Notes: generated by a model from the letters alone, not told the origin. Shown: positions 46,570-59,382, counted from the stretch's first letter. The stretch: 64,000 nt of DNA from Cephalotus follicularis (GCA_001972305.1 BDDD01000184.1:82275-146274), one strand, 5' to 3'. Numbers and translations: made by a program.

Positions 46570-47623
46570 AGCATGCCTGGCTACAAACACTTTGTTGTCA
46601 GGTGGATAATAGAAGTAATATCCTCGTGTTTCTTTAGGAGATCCCACAAGTTTACATTTTATGGACATAGATTACAATTTATCTGTTGTTGCATGCTTAA
46701 CATATGCAGGGCAGGCCCATGTCCTTAGGTATCTAAGATTGGGTTTCTTCCCATTCCATATCTCATCTGGGGTCTTGGGAGCAGATTTTGTTGGAGTCCT
46801 ATTCAATAAGAGAACAGCAGTCTAAAAAGCATAACCCCAAAAAGACAATGGAAGTCCAGCATCACTCATCATGCTACGCACCATGTCAAGCACGGTACAA
46901 TTTCTCTTTTCGGACACACCATTATGCTGTGGTGTTCCCGGAGGGGTCCACTAAGGGATAATCCCATTATCTTTGAGATAAGTTAAAAACTCGGTGGAGA
47001 GATAGTCGCCACCTCGATTTGATCAAAGAGTTTTTAGACTTTTACCAGTCTGTTTCTCTACTTTATGTCTGAATTCTTTGAACTTTTCAAAGGCTTCAGA
47101 TTTGTGCCGCAAAAGGTACAAATAACCAAAACGAGAATGATCATCAATAAAAGTTATGAAGTAGGAATATCCACCTCTAGCATCAACTATCATTGGTCCA
47201 CATACATCAGTATGTACTAGACATAGCAGTTTTGGGGTCCTTTCCCTTTTTCCCTGTGAACGGAGATTTGGTCATTTTACCTTTAAGACAGGGTTCACAA
47301 GTTGTAAGCGGTTGATATGTTGAAAAATCAAAGTATCCATCCGAGATCAACCTGCGGACTCTTTTCTCACTTATATGACCAAGTCTGTAATGTCATAGGT
47401 AGGATTGATTAACTTCATCTCTCTTTCTTTTATTGTCTTTTTGCGTATTGAAAACAGTCTCATGTTTACTCAATATATATAATCCAACATGAAGGAAACA
47501 TTTTGCATAAATCATATTATTAAATAAAATAGAACAGCACTTCTCTTTAAAAAGAATATGAAAACCTTCAGCATCTAATGCTGGAATAGAAATAATATTT
47601 CGCAAAATGTGAGGCGAATAAAT
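46570..47623 (-). pseudogene. Co2 pol: integrase
   Basis: On the minus strand: part of the pre-integrase region (DAEGFHILFKEK), the zinc-binding block (WHYRLGHISEKR, CEPCLKGKMTK), catalytic core with first Asp (HTDVCGPM) and Glu (HNGVSEKRN), then DEIWNGKKPNLRYLRTWACPAYV and a C-terminal part ending at F2. The second catalytic Asp is replaced by Asn (SNRGGDY), next to a stop. At least four stops are present. The preceding protease part is 8.4 kb away across element E. Confidence 0.8.
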
Positions 47624-50304
47624 TCTCACAACCCGTTTTCCAAGAGGACAACATTAAAGCATTAAGGCAATCAACACAACATAATTCAGCTTATGCGATA
47701 ATACGTATAAACAAAAACCTTCAATAGCGGAAGCAATAACATGAAATAAGCTGAATTTAAATATGTATCACGCATCCCATACTACGTGATACCCAACAAG
47801 TTTATATAAAACCCAACATCATAGTCGATTGCCCATAACGGAGCGTGATAAAACAGTACAGGATGATATAAACCACGTTACAATAACCCAATTAACATAG
47901 TCATTGTTCATTAATTCAGTACATGAAATAAGAGAAACAATTCAGTCTTCTCCTTAAGTCTCCTTGCATGCTCCATGTCAAATCCACTCCATCAATCTGT
48001 TACAGTAGGGGTTAGCCTTTGTCCTCACTCGGCTAAGTGAATAAACTCATAAATGCAGTTCGAGGTGTATGATAATGAGTGTCATGAATGAATGCATTAT
48101 GATGCATTACAGTATATATATATATCGCAGTATATATATCACAAAATATACATATGTAAAATATATCCATGTTCACAGTACAGGTATAACCTCATAAGGC
48201 TACATCAACACAAGCAGTAAGTATGTCCCAAAGGAACCAGACAAACAAGTCGTCATGACCGTCGCCACCTCCTGGCCCCAACGTCATGCACTCTTACCCC
48301 ATCCCCGTTTGCGAACGGTTTGGAGCAAGTCCTCCGTACAGGTTGCTTAGCACGACGGCCAAACAATCAACAGGTTATTAGCATAGCGGCTAATAATCAA
48401 CAAGCACAAACATCGTACAGTACAACTCAAGCAATAAAATATAATTACTTGATCAAATATATTTGTTAAAAATATATTACTCCGTTCTCAGGTTGTGATA
48501 AGTTATAAAACTTAAAACAATACATTTTTACTGTGTAACCAATCCTTTAAACATTTCTCTATCTTTGAAAAATACTTTCCCCAGTCATTTTGAAAATATA
48601 TATTCATATATTGGCAGATATACATTTTCGTACAATAATGATTATAATAATCATGCAAGCTTTTCAAAATGGTTAACACTTTTTAGCAATCAACCATAAT
48701 GAAATTCACAGTTCAGTAATAATGCAAACATATGCTCAGGATGCATCTAGGATCGTTTCTAGAGTCATTTAGGGTCTAACGGGTCCCATTCAAGTGAGAG
48801 TTTTCCAAACAGGAGAATAAGCGACGATGCTTATCCCCAGGGAGTAGACGTCTTTACCCTAAGGCGCCAACATTTCGTAAAGTTATTACAAAGCATTTTT
48901 GGACCAAAGACATAGATGCTTTTCAAAAGACGTCAATGTCTTTATGATACCAAGAGGTATCAGTTCGCGAATCTTAATTCTAGGGGGGAGAATCCGACCC
49001 TTAAACCTTCATATAAGCAAAACTCACCCTCTCAAGGTGTAAGACATACTACTGGTTATCAGGATATGTAACCAGAACATCAATTCATGAATAAACATGC
49101 AACCACAAGTGGGCAATTCACCATTTATAGTAAACACTACTGTTCTGCAAATACCCAGAAAAGGCGTCGATGTTTTTACTCAAACATCGATGTCTTTCAC
49201 ATTCACACACGAAGGCATCGACGTCTTTATGTAGGCGTCGACGTCTATTTAACCCAGAACGTTATTTCCATTGTTTTAACACACCAGGTCATTACTAATC
49301 CATCCATTTCACAAACCAGTTCGATTATTCATGTAAATCACACATGCATGGTTACTCCGTACATCATAGCAGTCATCACAACAAATCCAGAGATTTCAAT
49401 TCATCCATTTACATGCAATTCATCAATGGCATATCATTATCTTAAAACTCAAAATGCATGTATAAGATCATCACTTTCCCCTACCTTGTTGTTCCAAGTT
49501 AGGAACTAGAAAGTCCACCTCTTTGTGTTCCAAGGGTTGCTCACAGCAGCTCCAACTCGCCCAAGTTGCAATCCCAGGAGCTCCAAGGTCCAAGCTCCAA
49601 GTTCTCAACAATGGTGGTTCTATCTTCTCTCTTTCTTTCTCTGTTCTGTCTCTTTTCTCACTGTGTTTAGCTGGGAATGAGGGGAAGGAAGAGGTGTTAT
49701 ATGTTGGAAGGAGCCCTCTCCTTCTCTCTTGTTTCACATGTACACACACACCCTCTTGTTTTTTGCTCTCTTTCCATTTTTCTTCTGCAGGTTACAGGTG
49801 GAGAGATGGCACATCCCTTTGCATGCACCAGGTGAGGAACATGTTTTGGAGCATGCCTTGCAACACACCAGCATGATCAACACGTCGCATTGTGCATGTC
49901 AAGATGCCTGGATGATGTCTCAAAAGTTGCCCCATTGCATGTTATTCTATCAGTGTATAACATGACAGATGTTCTTTTCAAAGACATCGACGTCTTTCCT
50001 TAGACGTCAATGTCTTTTCATCTTTCATAAGAGGGTGTCGATGTCTTCATCTACATCGACGTGCATGTACATGCATTCACGTGCGCCCATGTTCCCATAG
50101 ACGTCGACGTCTTTCCAAAGACATCGACGCGTTTATCTCAAAACTGCGCCGTTTTAGTTTAACATACACATTCCTTTCCTCAAAAAAATATTTAGGGTTT
50201 GGAAAACATCATTGGTGTTGAAATCTCCAACATTTTCATTAATTCAAGCATAAGATTACATCTTAAAATGAAATATTACAATAACAAAAATACCGGGCGT
50301 TACA
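47624..50304 (-). repeat. E 3' LTR (family B)
   Basis: Plus-strand ends TCTCACAACCCG (the 5' LTR has TGTCACACCCCG) and CCGGGCGTTACA. It contains the TTAGCC/GGCTAA block near 48015, GTCGAC words at about 48820-49260 and 49975-50145, and a region (49490-49990) nearly identical to 55190-55690 of the 5' LTR. Confidence 0.95.
49160..49255. repeat. GTCGAC array, GACGTCGACGTC dialect (E 3' LTR)
   Basis: Units such as GGCGTCGATGTTTTT, ACATCGATGTCTTT, GGCATCGACGTCTTT and GGCGTCGACGTC. A second cluster with AGACGTCGACGTCTTTCC lies at about 49980-50140, and its copy in the 5' LTR at about 55700-55855. Confidence 0.85.
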
Positions 50305-50321
50305 TCCACCCCTCCTTCAAG
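50305..50321 (-). other. E polypurine tract
   Basis: On the minus strand TTGAAGGAGGGGTGGA directly precedes the 3' LTR start TGTAACGCCCGG. Confidence 0.8.
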
Positions 50322-51690
50322 AAATTTCGTCCTCAAAATTAACACAATACCAAAACAAATGCGGGTAACGTTCTCGGATATCATCCTCACATTCCCAAGT
50401 CTCTTCATCCGGCTGATGAAATTTCCACTGAACCTTTACCATCGGAATGGCCCGGTTCCTCAATACTTGTGTCTTCCAATCCAAGATTCTCACGGGTGAC
50501 TCCTCGCAGGAAAGATCATCCCTCACCATAACCGAGTCATAATCCAGGACATGTGATGGATCTCGGATATAACCTCGTAGCATCGATACATGGAAGACAT
50601 CATGTACGCCCGACAAGGTAGGAGGCAAGGCTAGATGATACGCTACCTCCCCAACTCTCTCCCGAATCTCAAAAGGACCAATATAGCGTGGCGCTAACTT
50701 GCCCTTCTTCCCGAATATTTGCACCCCTTTCCATAGAGATACCTTCAAAAACACGTAGTCCCCAATATTGAAGGTTAAAGGCCTTCTCTTCACACTGTCG
50801 GCATAGCTCTTCTGCCGACTCTGTGCTGCTAGCAACTTCTCTCTGATGAACTTGACTTTCTCCGAAGTCTCCTCCACCAAATCCGACCCAAGCAATGGTC
50901 GTTCACCAACCTCGTCCCAACAGACGGGTGACCTACACTTCCTCCCATACAGTGCCTCGTATGGAGCCATACCAATACTCACGTGATAGCTGTTATTATA
51001 AGAAAACTCTATCAGAGGAATATGGTCTTCCCAGGTTCCAGCAAAATCGATCACACAAGCCCGAAGCATATCCTCCAAGGTTTGGATGGTACGCTCAGAC
51101 TGTCCATCTGTTTGCGGGTGAAAAGCAGTACTGAGATTCAATCTCGTTTCGAAGGCTGTCTGGAATCTCTTCCAGAAGTTGGAAGTGAAGATCGAATCCC
51201 TATCACAAACGATGCTCACCGGAACATCGTGCAGTCTCACAATCTCCTTCACATATAATCGAGCCAACTTGCTTGCGGAATCAGTGACGTGCGTAGGTAA
51301 AAAGTGTGCTGATTTGGTGAGTCTATCAACAATAACCCACACGACATTATGACGGTGCCTAGTCAGTGGAAATCTAGAAACAAAGTCCATCGTGATGTGT
51401 TCCCACTTCCATTCTGCCACTGGTAATGACTGCAATAGTCCTGCAGGTTTCTGCTGTTCGGCCTTAACCCTCTGGCAAGTCAAACACTTTGCGACATATT
51501 CGGAAATTCCGCGCTTCATGTCGGGCCACCAGTAAGTCTTCTTCATATCTTGGTACATTTTGGTGCTACCAGGATGGATACTGTACAGCGACTTATGAGC
51601 CCCGTAAAGCAACTCACTCTTCAGCTCGCTATCATTCGGAAGACACACCCGTCCCCGAAATCTCAGAATACCATGGCGTATACTCAAAAA
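50317..51690 (-). pseudogene. E pol: integrase with chromodomain-like tail
   Basis: A continuous minus-strand frame of about 456 codons. It has the zinc-binding region ([24 protein letters not shown]), core with first Asp (ITMDFVSRFPL), second Asp (VCDRDSIFTSNFW), Glu ([16 protein letters not shown]), then GDYVFLKVSLWKG, FGKKGKLAPRYIGPFEI, HDVFHVSMLRGYI and the tail ending RYPHLF. All three catalytic acids are present and this part alone looks intact. It is separated from RNase H by a frame change near 51690-51850. Confidence 0.9.
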
Positions 51691-51854
51691 TCAGGCTCCG
51701 AATCCAGATTCTCTCGGATCCGCTGCAATTCAGGATCATGTGGTTGTGCATCCCTTATGTGATCGAGTAACACAGGTCGTACCCACATGTTGGCCACAAA
51801 AATCCCCGGTGATTGATTAAACGGAGACCACTCTTGGAAGTCTTCTAACATCTT

Positions 51855-53099
51855 TCATTGCGACACCATCGTACTAGCAACAATAGCCTTGCGACTCAAG
51901 GCATCAGCGACCACATTTGCTTTCCCCGGGTGGAACTGAATACTGCAATCATAATCGTTAAAGAATTCCACCCACCTACGTTGCCTCATGTTTAGTGTGT
52001 CTTGACAAAATAGGTACCTCAAACTCTTATGATCGGTAAAGATCTCAAACTGCGCCCCATACAGATAGTGCCTCCACTTCTGAAGGGCAAAGATAATAGC
52101 TACAAGTTCAAGGTCATGAGTCCGGTAGTTTTCTTCATATGGCTTCAGCTTCCTGGAAGCATAAGCGATCACTCTTCCTCGCTGCATCAGCACGTAGCCC
52201 AAGCCCTTACCCGATGCATCACTATAGACTGCAAAGCCCTCATTACCCTCAGGTAATGCCAAGATAGGGGCGGAAACCAACCGATCCTTCAGTTCATAGA
52301 AACTAGCTTCACAATCTTCGTCCCAGATAAACAAGGTCTTCTTCTGGGTTAGTCTGGTCAAGCGCTCGACTATCCTTGAAAAGTTCTGGATAAACATCCT
52401 GTAATACCCCAACAAGCCAAGAAAACTGCGTATCTCCATCACATTCTTCGGCTGTGGCCAATCTCGTACCACCTCTGTCTTTGACGGATCCACCGCCAAA
52501 CCTTCTCCAGATACAATATGACCAAGAAAGATCACACGGTCAAGCCAAAATTCACACTTACTGAATTTGGCATACAGATGCTGCTCTCGGAGAATCTGCA
52601 AAACCAACCTCAGGTGGCAAGCATGCTCCTCCTCACTCTTTGAGTATACTAGTATGTTGTCAATAAACACAATGACAAACTGGTCCAGGTACGGTCGAAA
52701 CACATCGTTCATTAATGACATGAACACAGCCGGTGCATTGGTAACACCAAAAGGCATCACGAGGAACTCGTAGTGACCATACCTTGTCCGGAAAGCAGTC
52801 ATCTCAATATCTCCTTCCCTCACCCTCAACTGGTGAGAACCTGACCTCAAATCAAGTTTCGAGAACACTCCCGCTCCTTGCAACTGGTCAAACAAATCCT
52901 CGATGTGGGGTAAAGGATACTTGTTCTTGATAGTTGCCTTGTTCAACATTTTATAGTCGATGCAGAGCCTCATTGACCCATCCTCCTTCTTGACAAACAG
53001 TATAGGTGTACCCCACGGAGAAACACAGGGTCGAATAAAACCCCTACCGATCAGATCTTGTAACTGCAATTTCAGTTCCCTCAATTTTGCAGGAGCCAT
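51855..53099 (-). pseudogene. E pol: reverse transcriptase and RNase H
   Basis: A continuous minus-strand frame of about 414 codons with [91 protein letters not shown], then RNase H ([55 protein letters not shown]). The RT active site has Asn in place of the second Asp (FIDN instead of FIDD), which should abolish polymerase activity. Confidence 0.9.
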
Positions 53100-54896
53100 A
53101 CTATACGGTGCTTTAGAAATAAAGTTGTACCTGGTATAAGATCGATAACAAACTCCATATTCCTCTTCGGTGGCAAAGATCCCAAGTCATCAGGAAATAC
53201 ATCTGGAAATTCACACACCACTGGGATCTCCTCCAGGCTCAAACCCTTCTCTTTCCTCCGGTCAATTACATAAGCAAGACCTTCGCATCCTTTCTCGAGA
53301 TACCTCAATGCACGGATGAAGGATATAACCGATGTAGAAAACCCCTTGTCTCCTTTGAACTGGAAAGCAGTACCATCGGGCAGACAAAAATCAATCGTCT
53401 TGCTGTAGCAGTCCATGTAAACATGATGTGCTGACAGCCAATCCATCCCCAAAATCGCATTGAAGTCGCGGATAGGCAATACTATCAAATCTGCATACAA
53501 GGAAATGCCTGCCATAGACATCTCACAACCCCTATATACGGTATCTGTATACATGGAAACTCCAGCATGTGTGCTCACATCCAAGGTATATGGCATACAG
53601 TCTGGTGTTACATCTAAACATGATGCAAATTGTGATGAAATAAAAGAATGTGATGCTCCAGGGTCCATCAACACTCTAGCAGAAAAACCATAAATATACA
53701 GTGTACCTCCAACGACTGAGGTAGACTCCGAAACCTCTGTCTGTGAAAGGGTAAAAACTCTACCTTTCGCAATGCCCTTGCCGATGTCCCTTCGCTGTGA
53801 AGGCCCCGCTGCGGCACCGTTGCTACTAGCTGGTCTAGTAGGTGCTGTAGCCTGACTCTTCAGGCAATCTCTCACAGAATGGCCAGATGCCCCACACCTC
53901 AAACACAGTCCGTTCATCCTCCTGTAGGTGGCCTTTACGACCACAGTGCTAACAAGCTCCAGTTCCCGCATTACTCCCCTGACTAGGAGTACCCTGTGTG
54001 GCAGTCTGTCCACATCTGTTCTTCGATGATTTCGTCGGAGAACCACCGCTTTGCCATTTCGAAGAAGCCGGTCTCGTCGGGCTCTGTTTATTTTGTTGTG
54101 CTCGGGCCCTCTCTGCTCGGTCCTCATTGGATATGCTCTCCAGTAATCTCACTTTCTGAGCAACCTCCACAAAAGTTCCCAACTCCATAGCTCTGATCCT
54201 TGACCGAAGATCCGGTCGTAGACCCCTCAGAAATCTTCGTATCTTCTTCACTTCATCAGCTACCAGATAAGGTGAATGTCTGGCTAGCTCCATGAACCTT
54301 GCTTGATACTCGGACACCGTCATTTCCCCCTGTCGCAACTCCAAGAGCTCCGTGTCCCGGCGCTCCTGTTCAATCCGTGGAACATATGTCTCCAAGAATT
54401 CTGTCTGGAATCTTCCCCAAGTACTGTCAAGCCTCTGAGATTCCCATTTCTCCTTGACCATCTCCCACGAATGAGTGGCCTCACCCCATAGTCGGTATAC
54501 AGGAAACTTCAGTTTTTAAGTGTCAGTACAGTCCATTACTTCAAAGATTTTCTCCAAGTCCTGCAACCATCTCTCAGCCACAGTAGCATCAAGTTCTCCA
54601 CGGAAACTGGGTGGGTTCTGTCTCCTAAACCTTTCAATGTCCCTTCCAAACTGGTTACTATCCTCTCCCGGGTAGTTATTGGGAGCTCTATGTTGCGGCC
54701 GAGCTTGCGCGTAGTACTTGCGCATCTCCTCCGCATTAGCCATATTAAAGGCCATCTGTTGCTGGAAATAATTCACAATCCGGGTCATCGGGTCCCTATC
54801 ATCTCGGGGGACATTCACTCCTTGCGGCATATTCGCTTCCTCAGGGGCATTGGCTCCAACAGCTCTAGCCCTATCACGTGTTCTCCTTCGGTCCAT
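53081..54896 (-). pseudogene. E gag and protease
   Basis: Gag starts at ATG 54896 (MDRRRTRDRARAV). It has FRRQNPPSFRGELDATVAER, a stop at 54516 near the end of LEKIFEVMDCTDT, TWGRFQTEFLETYVP and MTVSEYQARFMELARHSPYL. After a frame change near 53950 come the knuckle C-LR-C-GASG-H-SVRD-C, the linker, and protease with LMDPGASHSFIS (a DPGA/S active site is common in this lineage) and FNAILGMDWL. Another frame change at about 53090 separates it from RT. Confidence 0.85.
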
Positions 54897-54992
54897 TTGT
54901 TCCTATAAGAAGGATGACGATTAGTCACGACTTTAGGAAAACAATTTATAGATTGCCAAGGAAAGTATCCTAGCTAAGCATATATGGAATAT

Positions 54993-55005
54993 GCTCTGAT
55001 ACCAC
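54993..55005 (-). other. E primer binding site
   Basis: On the minus strand TGGTATCAGAGC (complement GCTCTGATACCA), 3 bp after the 5' LTR end. A perfect initiator Met tRNA type site. Confidence 0.9.
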
Positions 55006-55008
55006 TCT

Positions 55009-56021
55009 GTCACACCCCGTTTTCCAAGAGGACAACATTAAAGCGGTAAGGCAATCAACACAACATAATTCAGCTTATGCGATAATACGTATAAACAAAA
55101 ACCTTCAATAGCGGAAGCAATAACATGAAATAAGCTGAATTTAAAACTCAAAATGCATGTATAAGATCATCACTTTCCCCTACCTTGTTGTTCCAAGTTA
55201 GGAACTAGAAAGTCCACCTCTTTGTGTTCCAAGGGTTTCTCACAGCAGCTCCAACTCGCCCAAGTTGCAATCTAGGAGCTCCAAGGTCCAAGCTCCAAGT
55301 GCTCAACAATGGTGGTTCTATCTTCTCTCTTTCTTTCTCTGTTCTGTCTCTTTTCTCACTGTGTTTAGCTTGGAAGGATGGGAAGGAAGAGGTGTTTTAT
55401 GCTAGCAGGAGCCCTCCCCTTCTCTCTTGTTTCACGTGTACCCACACACCCGTTCTCACCCCTCCTACCCTCTTGTTTTTGGCACTCTTTCCATTTTTCT
55501 TCTGCAGGTTGCAGGTGGAGAGATGGCACATCCCTTTGCATGCACCAGGTGAGGAACACGTTTTGGAGCATGCCTGGAAACACACCAGCATGATCAACAC
55601 GTCGCATTGTGCATGTCAAGATGCCTGGATGATGTCTCAAAAGTTTCCGCATTGCATGTTATTCTGTCAGTGTATAACGTGACAGATGTTATTTTCAAAG
55701 ATGTCGACGGCTTTCCTTAGACGTCGATGTCTTTTCCTCTTTCATAAGAGGGTGTCGATGTCTTCATCTACATCGACGTGCATGTACATGCATTCACGTG
55801 CGCCCATGTTCCCATAGACGTCGACATCTTTCCGAAGACATCGACGCGTTTATCTCAAAACTACGCCGTTTTAGTTTAACATACACATTCCTTTCCTCAA
55901 AACAATATTTAGGGTTTTGAAAACATCATTGGGGTTGAAATCTCCAACATTTTCATTATTTCAAGCATAAGATTGCATCTTAAAACGAAATATTACAATA
56001 ACAAAAATACCGGGCGTTACA
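55009..56021 (-). repeat. E 5' LTR, internally deleted
   Basis: 1013 bp. It matches the two outer parts of the 3' LTR but lacks the middle ~1.69 kb (47757-49441). At the breakpoint (55141-55145) the word TTAAA is shared by both flanks. The deleted part includes the TTAGCC/GGCTAA block and the first GTCGAC cluster. Confidence 0.95.
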
Positions 56022-57165
56022 TAAATACAATGTTTGAGTTCTAAACTCTGGCCCGAAGGCAACAAAATATAAACTGATCCTATGGCTGGCTTCAAATATT
56101 GAAGCAATATTTAGATCTCCCTCACCCTTCTCAAGGTTTCTTCGGTTCGTAAGGGCCTGTAAATTAGAACATATGTGAATACCACATCCGCTGTCTAAAA
56201 TCCAGGAAGATGAATGAAAAATATTCATATTCACCTACAAATTAGACAAATGGGGCATACTGTAGCCAATTGATCGAAGGAATGTCACATAGTTCCTTTT
56301 CCAATGTCCTTGCTTCCCACAGTGGAAGCACGGTCCCTTAACAGGAGCTTCTGAGGCAGACTCCTCAGCATGTGCAACTCTTGCGACAGTGTCCGGTGCA
56401 GCAACAACTTGCTAGTTTGTCTGATTATGTGGTCTGGCTTTCGCTGGTTTGAAGGATGTCGGTCTTGGTGGTATCGTCCCATTTTTAGTCTTCCCCTTCT
56501 CAAGGTTGGACTTGCCCTTCTTCTTGGGCCTACGGGACGATCCTACCATCATGACTGGGGCCTTGCACTTATTCATGTTCACTTCGGTTTCCCTTAGCAT
56601 GTTTAGAAGATCAAGCAGAGTAGCTGATATCCTATTCATGTTAAATTTGTGATGAAACCATAGAAGGAAGGTGAAAGCGAGTGAAGAATCAGATCTGTGC
56701 TTAATTCAGCATCCTGAATGAGGCCAAGAGCAGCAAGATGTTCAATTACATTGATCATCTTAAGCACATTATCATTAACAAAAGATCCTTCAGCCATTTT
56801 AGTGCCATACAGCTCAGCAGTGAGCTGGAACCGAGCATTCCTACTAGTATATCCGTATAACTCGCGAAGATGTAGGAGAATTTCCCTAGAATCTCGCATC
56901 GATTCATGTTGGATTTGTAGGGGATCGTTCATCGATGCCATTACGTAGCTTCTGACTTTCTTTTCATCATCCACCCATTTCTCATAAATGGCACGATCTT
57001 CACTTGAGGCATCTTCAGCAAGCAGTGCTGGCATAGGGGCCTCTAGGACATACTCTATGTCCTCAGAATTCATAACTATTTTGACATTCCGTAGCCAGTC
57101 CACATAATTTGGACCTGTCAACTGATTCTTATCAAGAATTACAGTGAGGGGGTTTGTCTACAGAT
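56022..57165 (-). pseudogene. Co2 gag and protease start
   Basis: Minus-strand gag: TNPLTVILDKNQLTGPNYVDW, MPALLAEDASSEDRAIYEKW, VMASMNDPLQIQHE, LYGYTSRNARFQLTAELYGTKM and VNDNVLKMINVIEHLAALG, a UBN2-type copia gag. After a frame change comes the knuckle C-FH-C-GKQG-H-WKRN-Y (56285-56330), in which the last Cys is Tyr. Protease is seen in SWILDSGCGIHICSN, with the catalytic Asp. It stops at the E border; the rest continues at 47623. No clean start codon was found. Confidence 0.8.
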
Positions 57166-57801
57166 ATAAAATAAAGACAATATTCAGATAAATTCAATTT
57201 AAATGTTTATAACCATAAAGATTTTGTCTTTAATCTTTTAGGTGTTTTTCCTCTCAGGCTCCCACTATTTTATGCGAATCCCACAACCCTCAAATATTAT
57301 AGGAGAAATAACAATCCAAGTCTCATGGATCTCATTTTCGAGTGGGGATTAGTGTCCTACAACATATTCGGTATAACCTTGACGGGGGCCAAAACGCTAT
57401 ACTGAATCTTATATTTAGGAAAACTCTTGCAAACCATACAATATCATGATTCCCGATCATCGCTTTTGCCTCTAGTCTACACATGATCTTGACAGGGGCC
57501 AAAACGTCATATGCATTCTAGTCAAGTTTAACCTACCATCCAACACACAATGAATCAATGAATGTGAATCTTGATGGGGACCAAAACATTCACTTTCGCA
57601 ATGCATTTGTATGTACATCTCATGTCCAACTCATATATATGTCCCTAGAAAAAGCAAGCCTTGACAGGGGCCAAAACACTTAAAATTTCCAAAAGCATCT
57701 ATATATGTTGCAATGGCAGAAGGCAACGACCGCACACTCTCTTGTGCCCATTTCGCTTTAACTTAATATCATGGTATAACTGAGGAATAATAATATAAAT
57801 C
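57166..57801 (-). other. Co2 leader, inner part, with CTTGACGGGGGCCAAAAC repeats
   Basis: Non-coding sequence between gag and solo LTR F4. Four copies of CTTGACRGGGGCCAAAAC lie at about 57377, 57489, 57569 and 57660, spaced 80-112 bp. On the Co2 sense strand they read GTTTTGGCCCCTGTCAAG. Such spaced repeats could be packaging or RNA-structure elements; their role is unknown. Confidence 0.7.
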
Positions 57802-59126
57802 TATCACACCCCGTTTATCGAGAAGACAACATTAAAGCGGTAAAGGCAATTCACACATAAATACAGCTCATGTAAAAACCATAAATTTAAACTCATAAAC
57901 AAGATATCAGTTGCGAAAACATACGATTCATAAGCTGAAAATACGTAACGTGCATCCCATACTGCACGCTACCCAATTACAAGGCATTGTTAAAAGCCCA
58001 CAAACGGAGCGTGATCACAGTACATTAAAGGAAGCCCAGTCTTATCAAAACCAACATAACGGTACATTAGAATCTTAACACAACAGTTTATTACAAAGCG
58101 AAAGAACATAAAGCCAACAACAAGAAGCTAAGACTTGCTCTTCGTCCATGCTATCCCACCAGTCAACTGCATCAATCTGTAAAGTAGGGGGTTAGCCTTT
58201 GTCCTCACTCGGCGAAGTCATAAAATTAGTTCGGGATTAACATTAAAAGCATGTCATGATATGAATGCATAGATGATGCGGTGCAGTAGAAATCCAAGTT
58301 TATATATATATATATGAAAATATATATGTTTAACAGTACAGTAAAATATCAGTGGGGGCATATATATATATGTGAAAATATATGTATGCAACAACAGTAC
58401 AGTAGTAACCCGGCCAGGGCTACATCAACAGGCACAGTAATGTCTGAGAAGGACAAAAAGTCAGTACAGGATGTCCATCAAGGACCACAACAGGGAAGCA
58501 GTATATGTAACGCCGCCAACTCCTGGCCCCATGGTACACTCCCACTCCGGTCCCTACTTCAGGAAACCGAGCGAGGCAATAGTACAGCACAGTGAGTCAC
58601 CCAGCCAACTCCTGGCCCCTAGGTCAACCCTACCACTAGCCGGTGTTGACAGTCTCCGCCATGCAACCAGTGGCTCGAGCACAAACACAGTACAATTCAC
58701 AGAGCCAATAGCAAATCCAAGCAGTAACACTGCGATAAACAGTACAGTAGTGATCGTTTAGATCCACAACAGGCAGTTCGTTTCCAAAATGTTTCCAAAA
58801 GTGACAACATTGAAATATGCATTTTCAGTAGAAAATACTTTTAAACAGTTTCAGTAGTGGAAATCGCTTTCCAAAGATGTTTGAGAATACGAAAACAATA
58901 TTCATTTCATACTTAACATAGTAGTTTCGATTTATATATGCATTTCTAAAGTAGCAATTCTTAGAAATCATAATCCGATTACAAACAGTCCAGAACAGAT
59001 AGTAAACAGTGTATATGCAATGCATACAAATGCTCAAATGCATCCTAGCAGGAATCGGGATCGTTTCGCATTGTTTTAAGCAAGAAGAGTCCAACAGCAG
59101 TCCAACCAGTAGGCTAGAATCCTTAC

Positions 59127-59382
59127 CAGTCGACTGTTCTGGGTCGAGCAGTACCAGATAGTCGGCTGGTTCCTTCTACCAGTCGACTGTCCATTAGGCA
59201 GTCGGCTGTTATCCTTCAACAGTTGACTGTTACTGCACACCCGTTCAAAAGCATTACCCAGATCACAATTTCTGCCACTTTCTGGGCAGGATGAAGTATG
59301 AACAGTCGACTGCTTTCCATTGACAGTCGACTGCTTCCATTGAGTAGTCGACTGTCTTCCTTCAACAGTCGACTGCCCCGCG
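59127..59382. repeat. GTCGAC array 1 of F4
   Basis: About nine units of the CAGTCGACTG dialect, including four near-perfect copies at 59302-59382. A second array of about seven units lies at 60205-60352, as in F3. Confidence 0.9.

Larger units (their letters stand above)
47624..56021 (-). mobile_element. E: Ty3/gypsy (Tekay-like) element of family B in Co2
   Basis: Minus-strand order: 5' LTR (56021 to 55009), primer site, gag, protease, RT, RNase H, integrase with tail, purine run, 3' LTR (50304 to 47624). Target duplication TAAAT is perfect (47619-47623 and 56022-56026). The 5' LTR is only 1.0 kb because of an internal deletion; the 3' LTR is 2.68 kb. Coding sequence has three frame changes and a few stops. 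Confidence 0.95.

Noticed and set aside
49523-49965. 117- and 78-codon frames in the E 3' LTR, with relatives at 55224-55682
   Set aside because: Both are in LTR sequence of element E, and the frames differ between the two LTR copies. No domain is recognisable.
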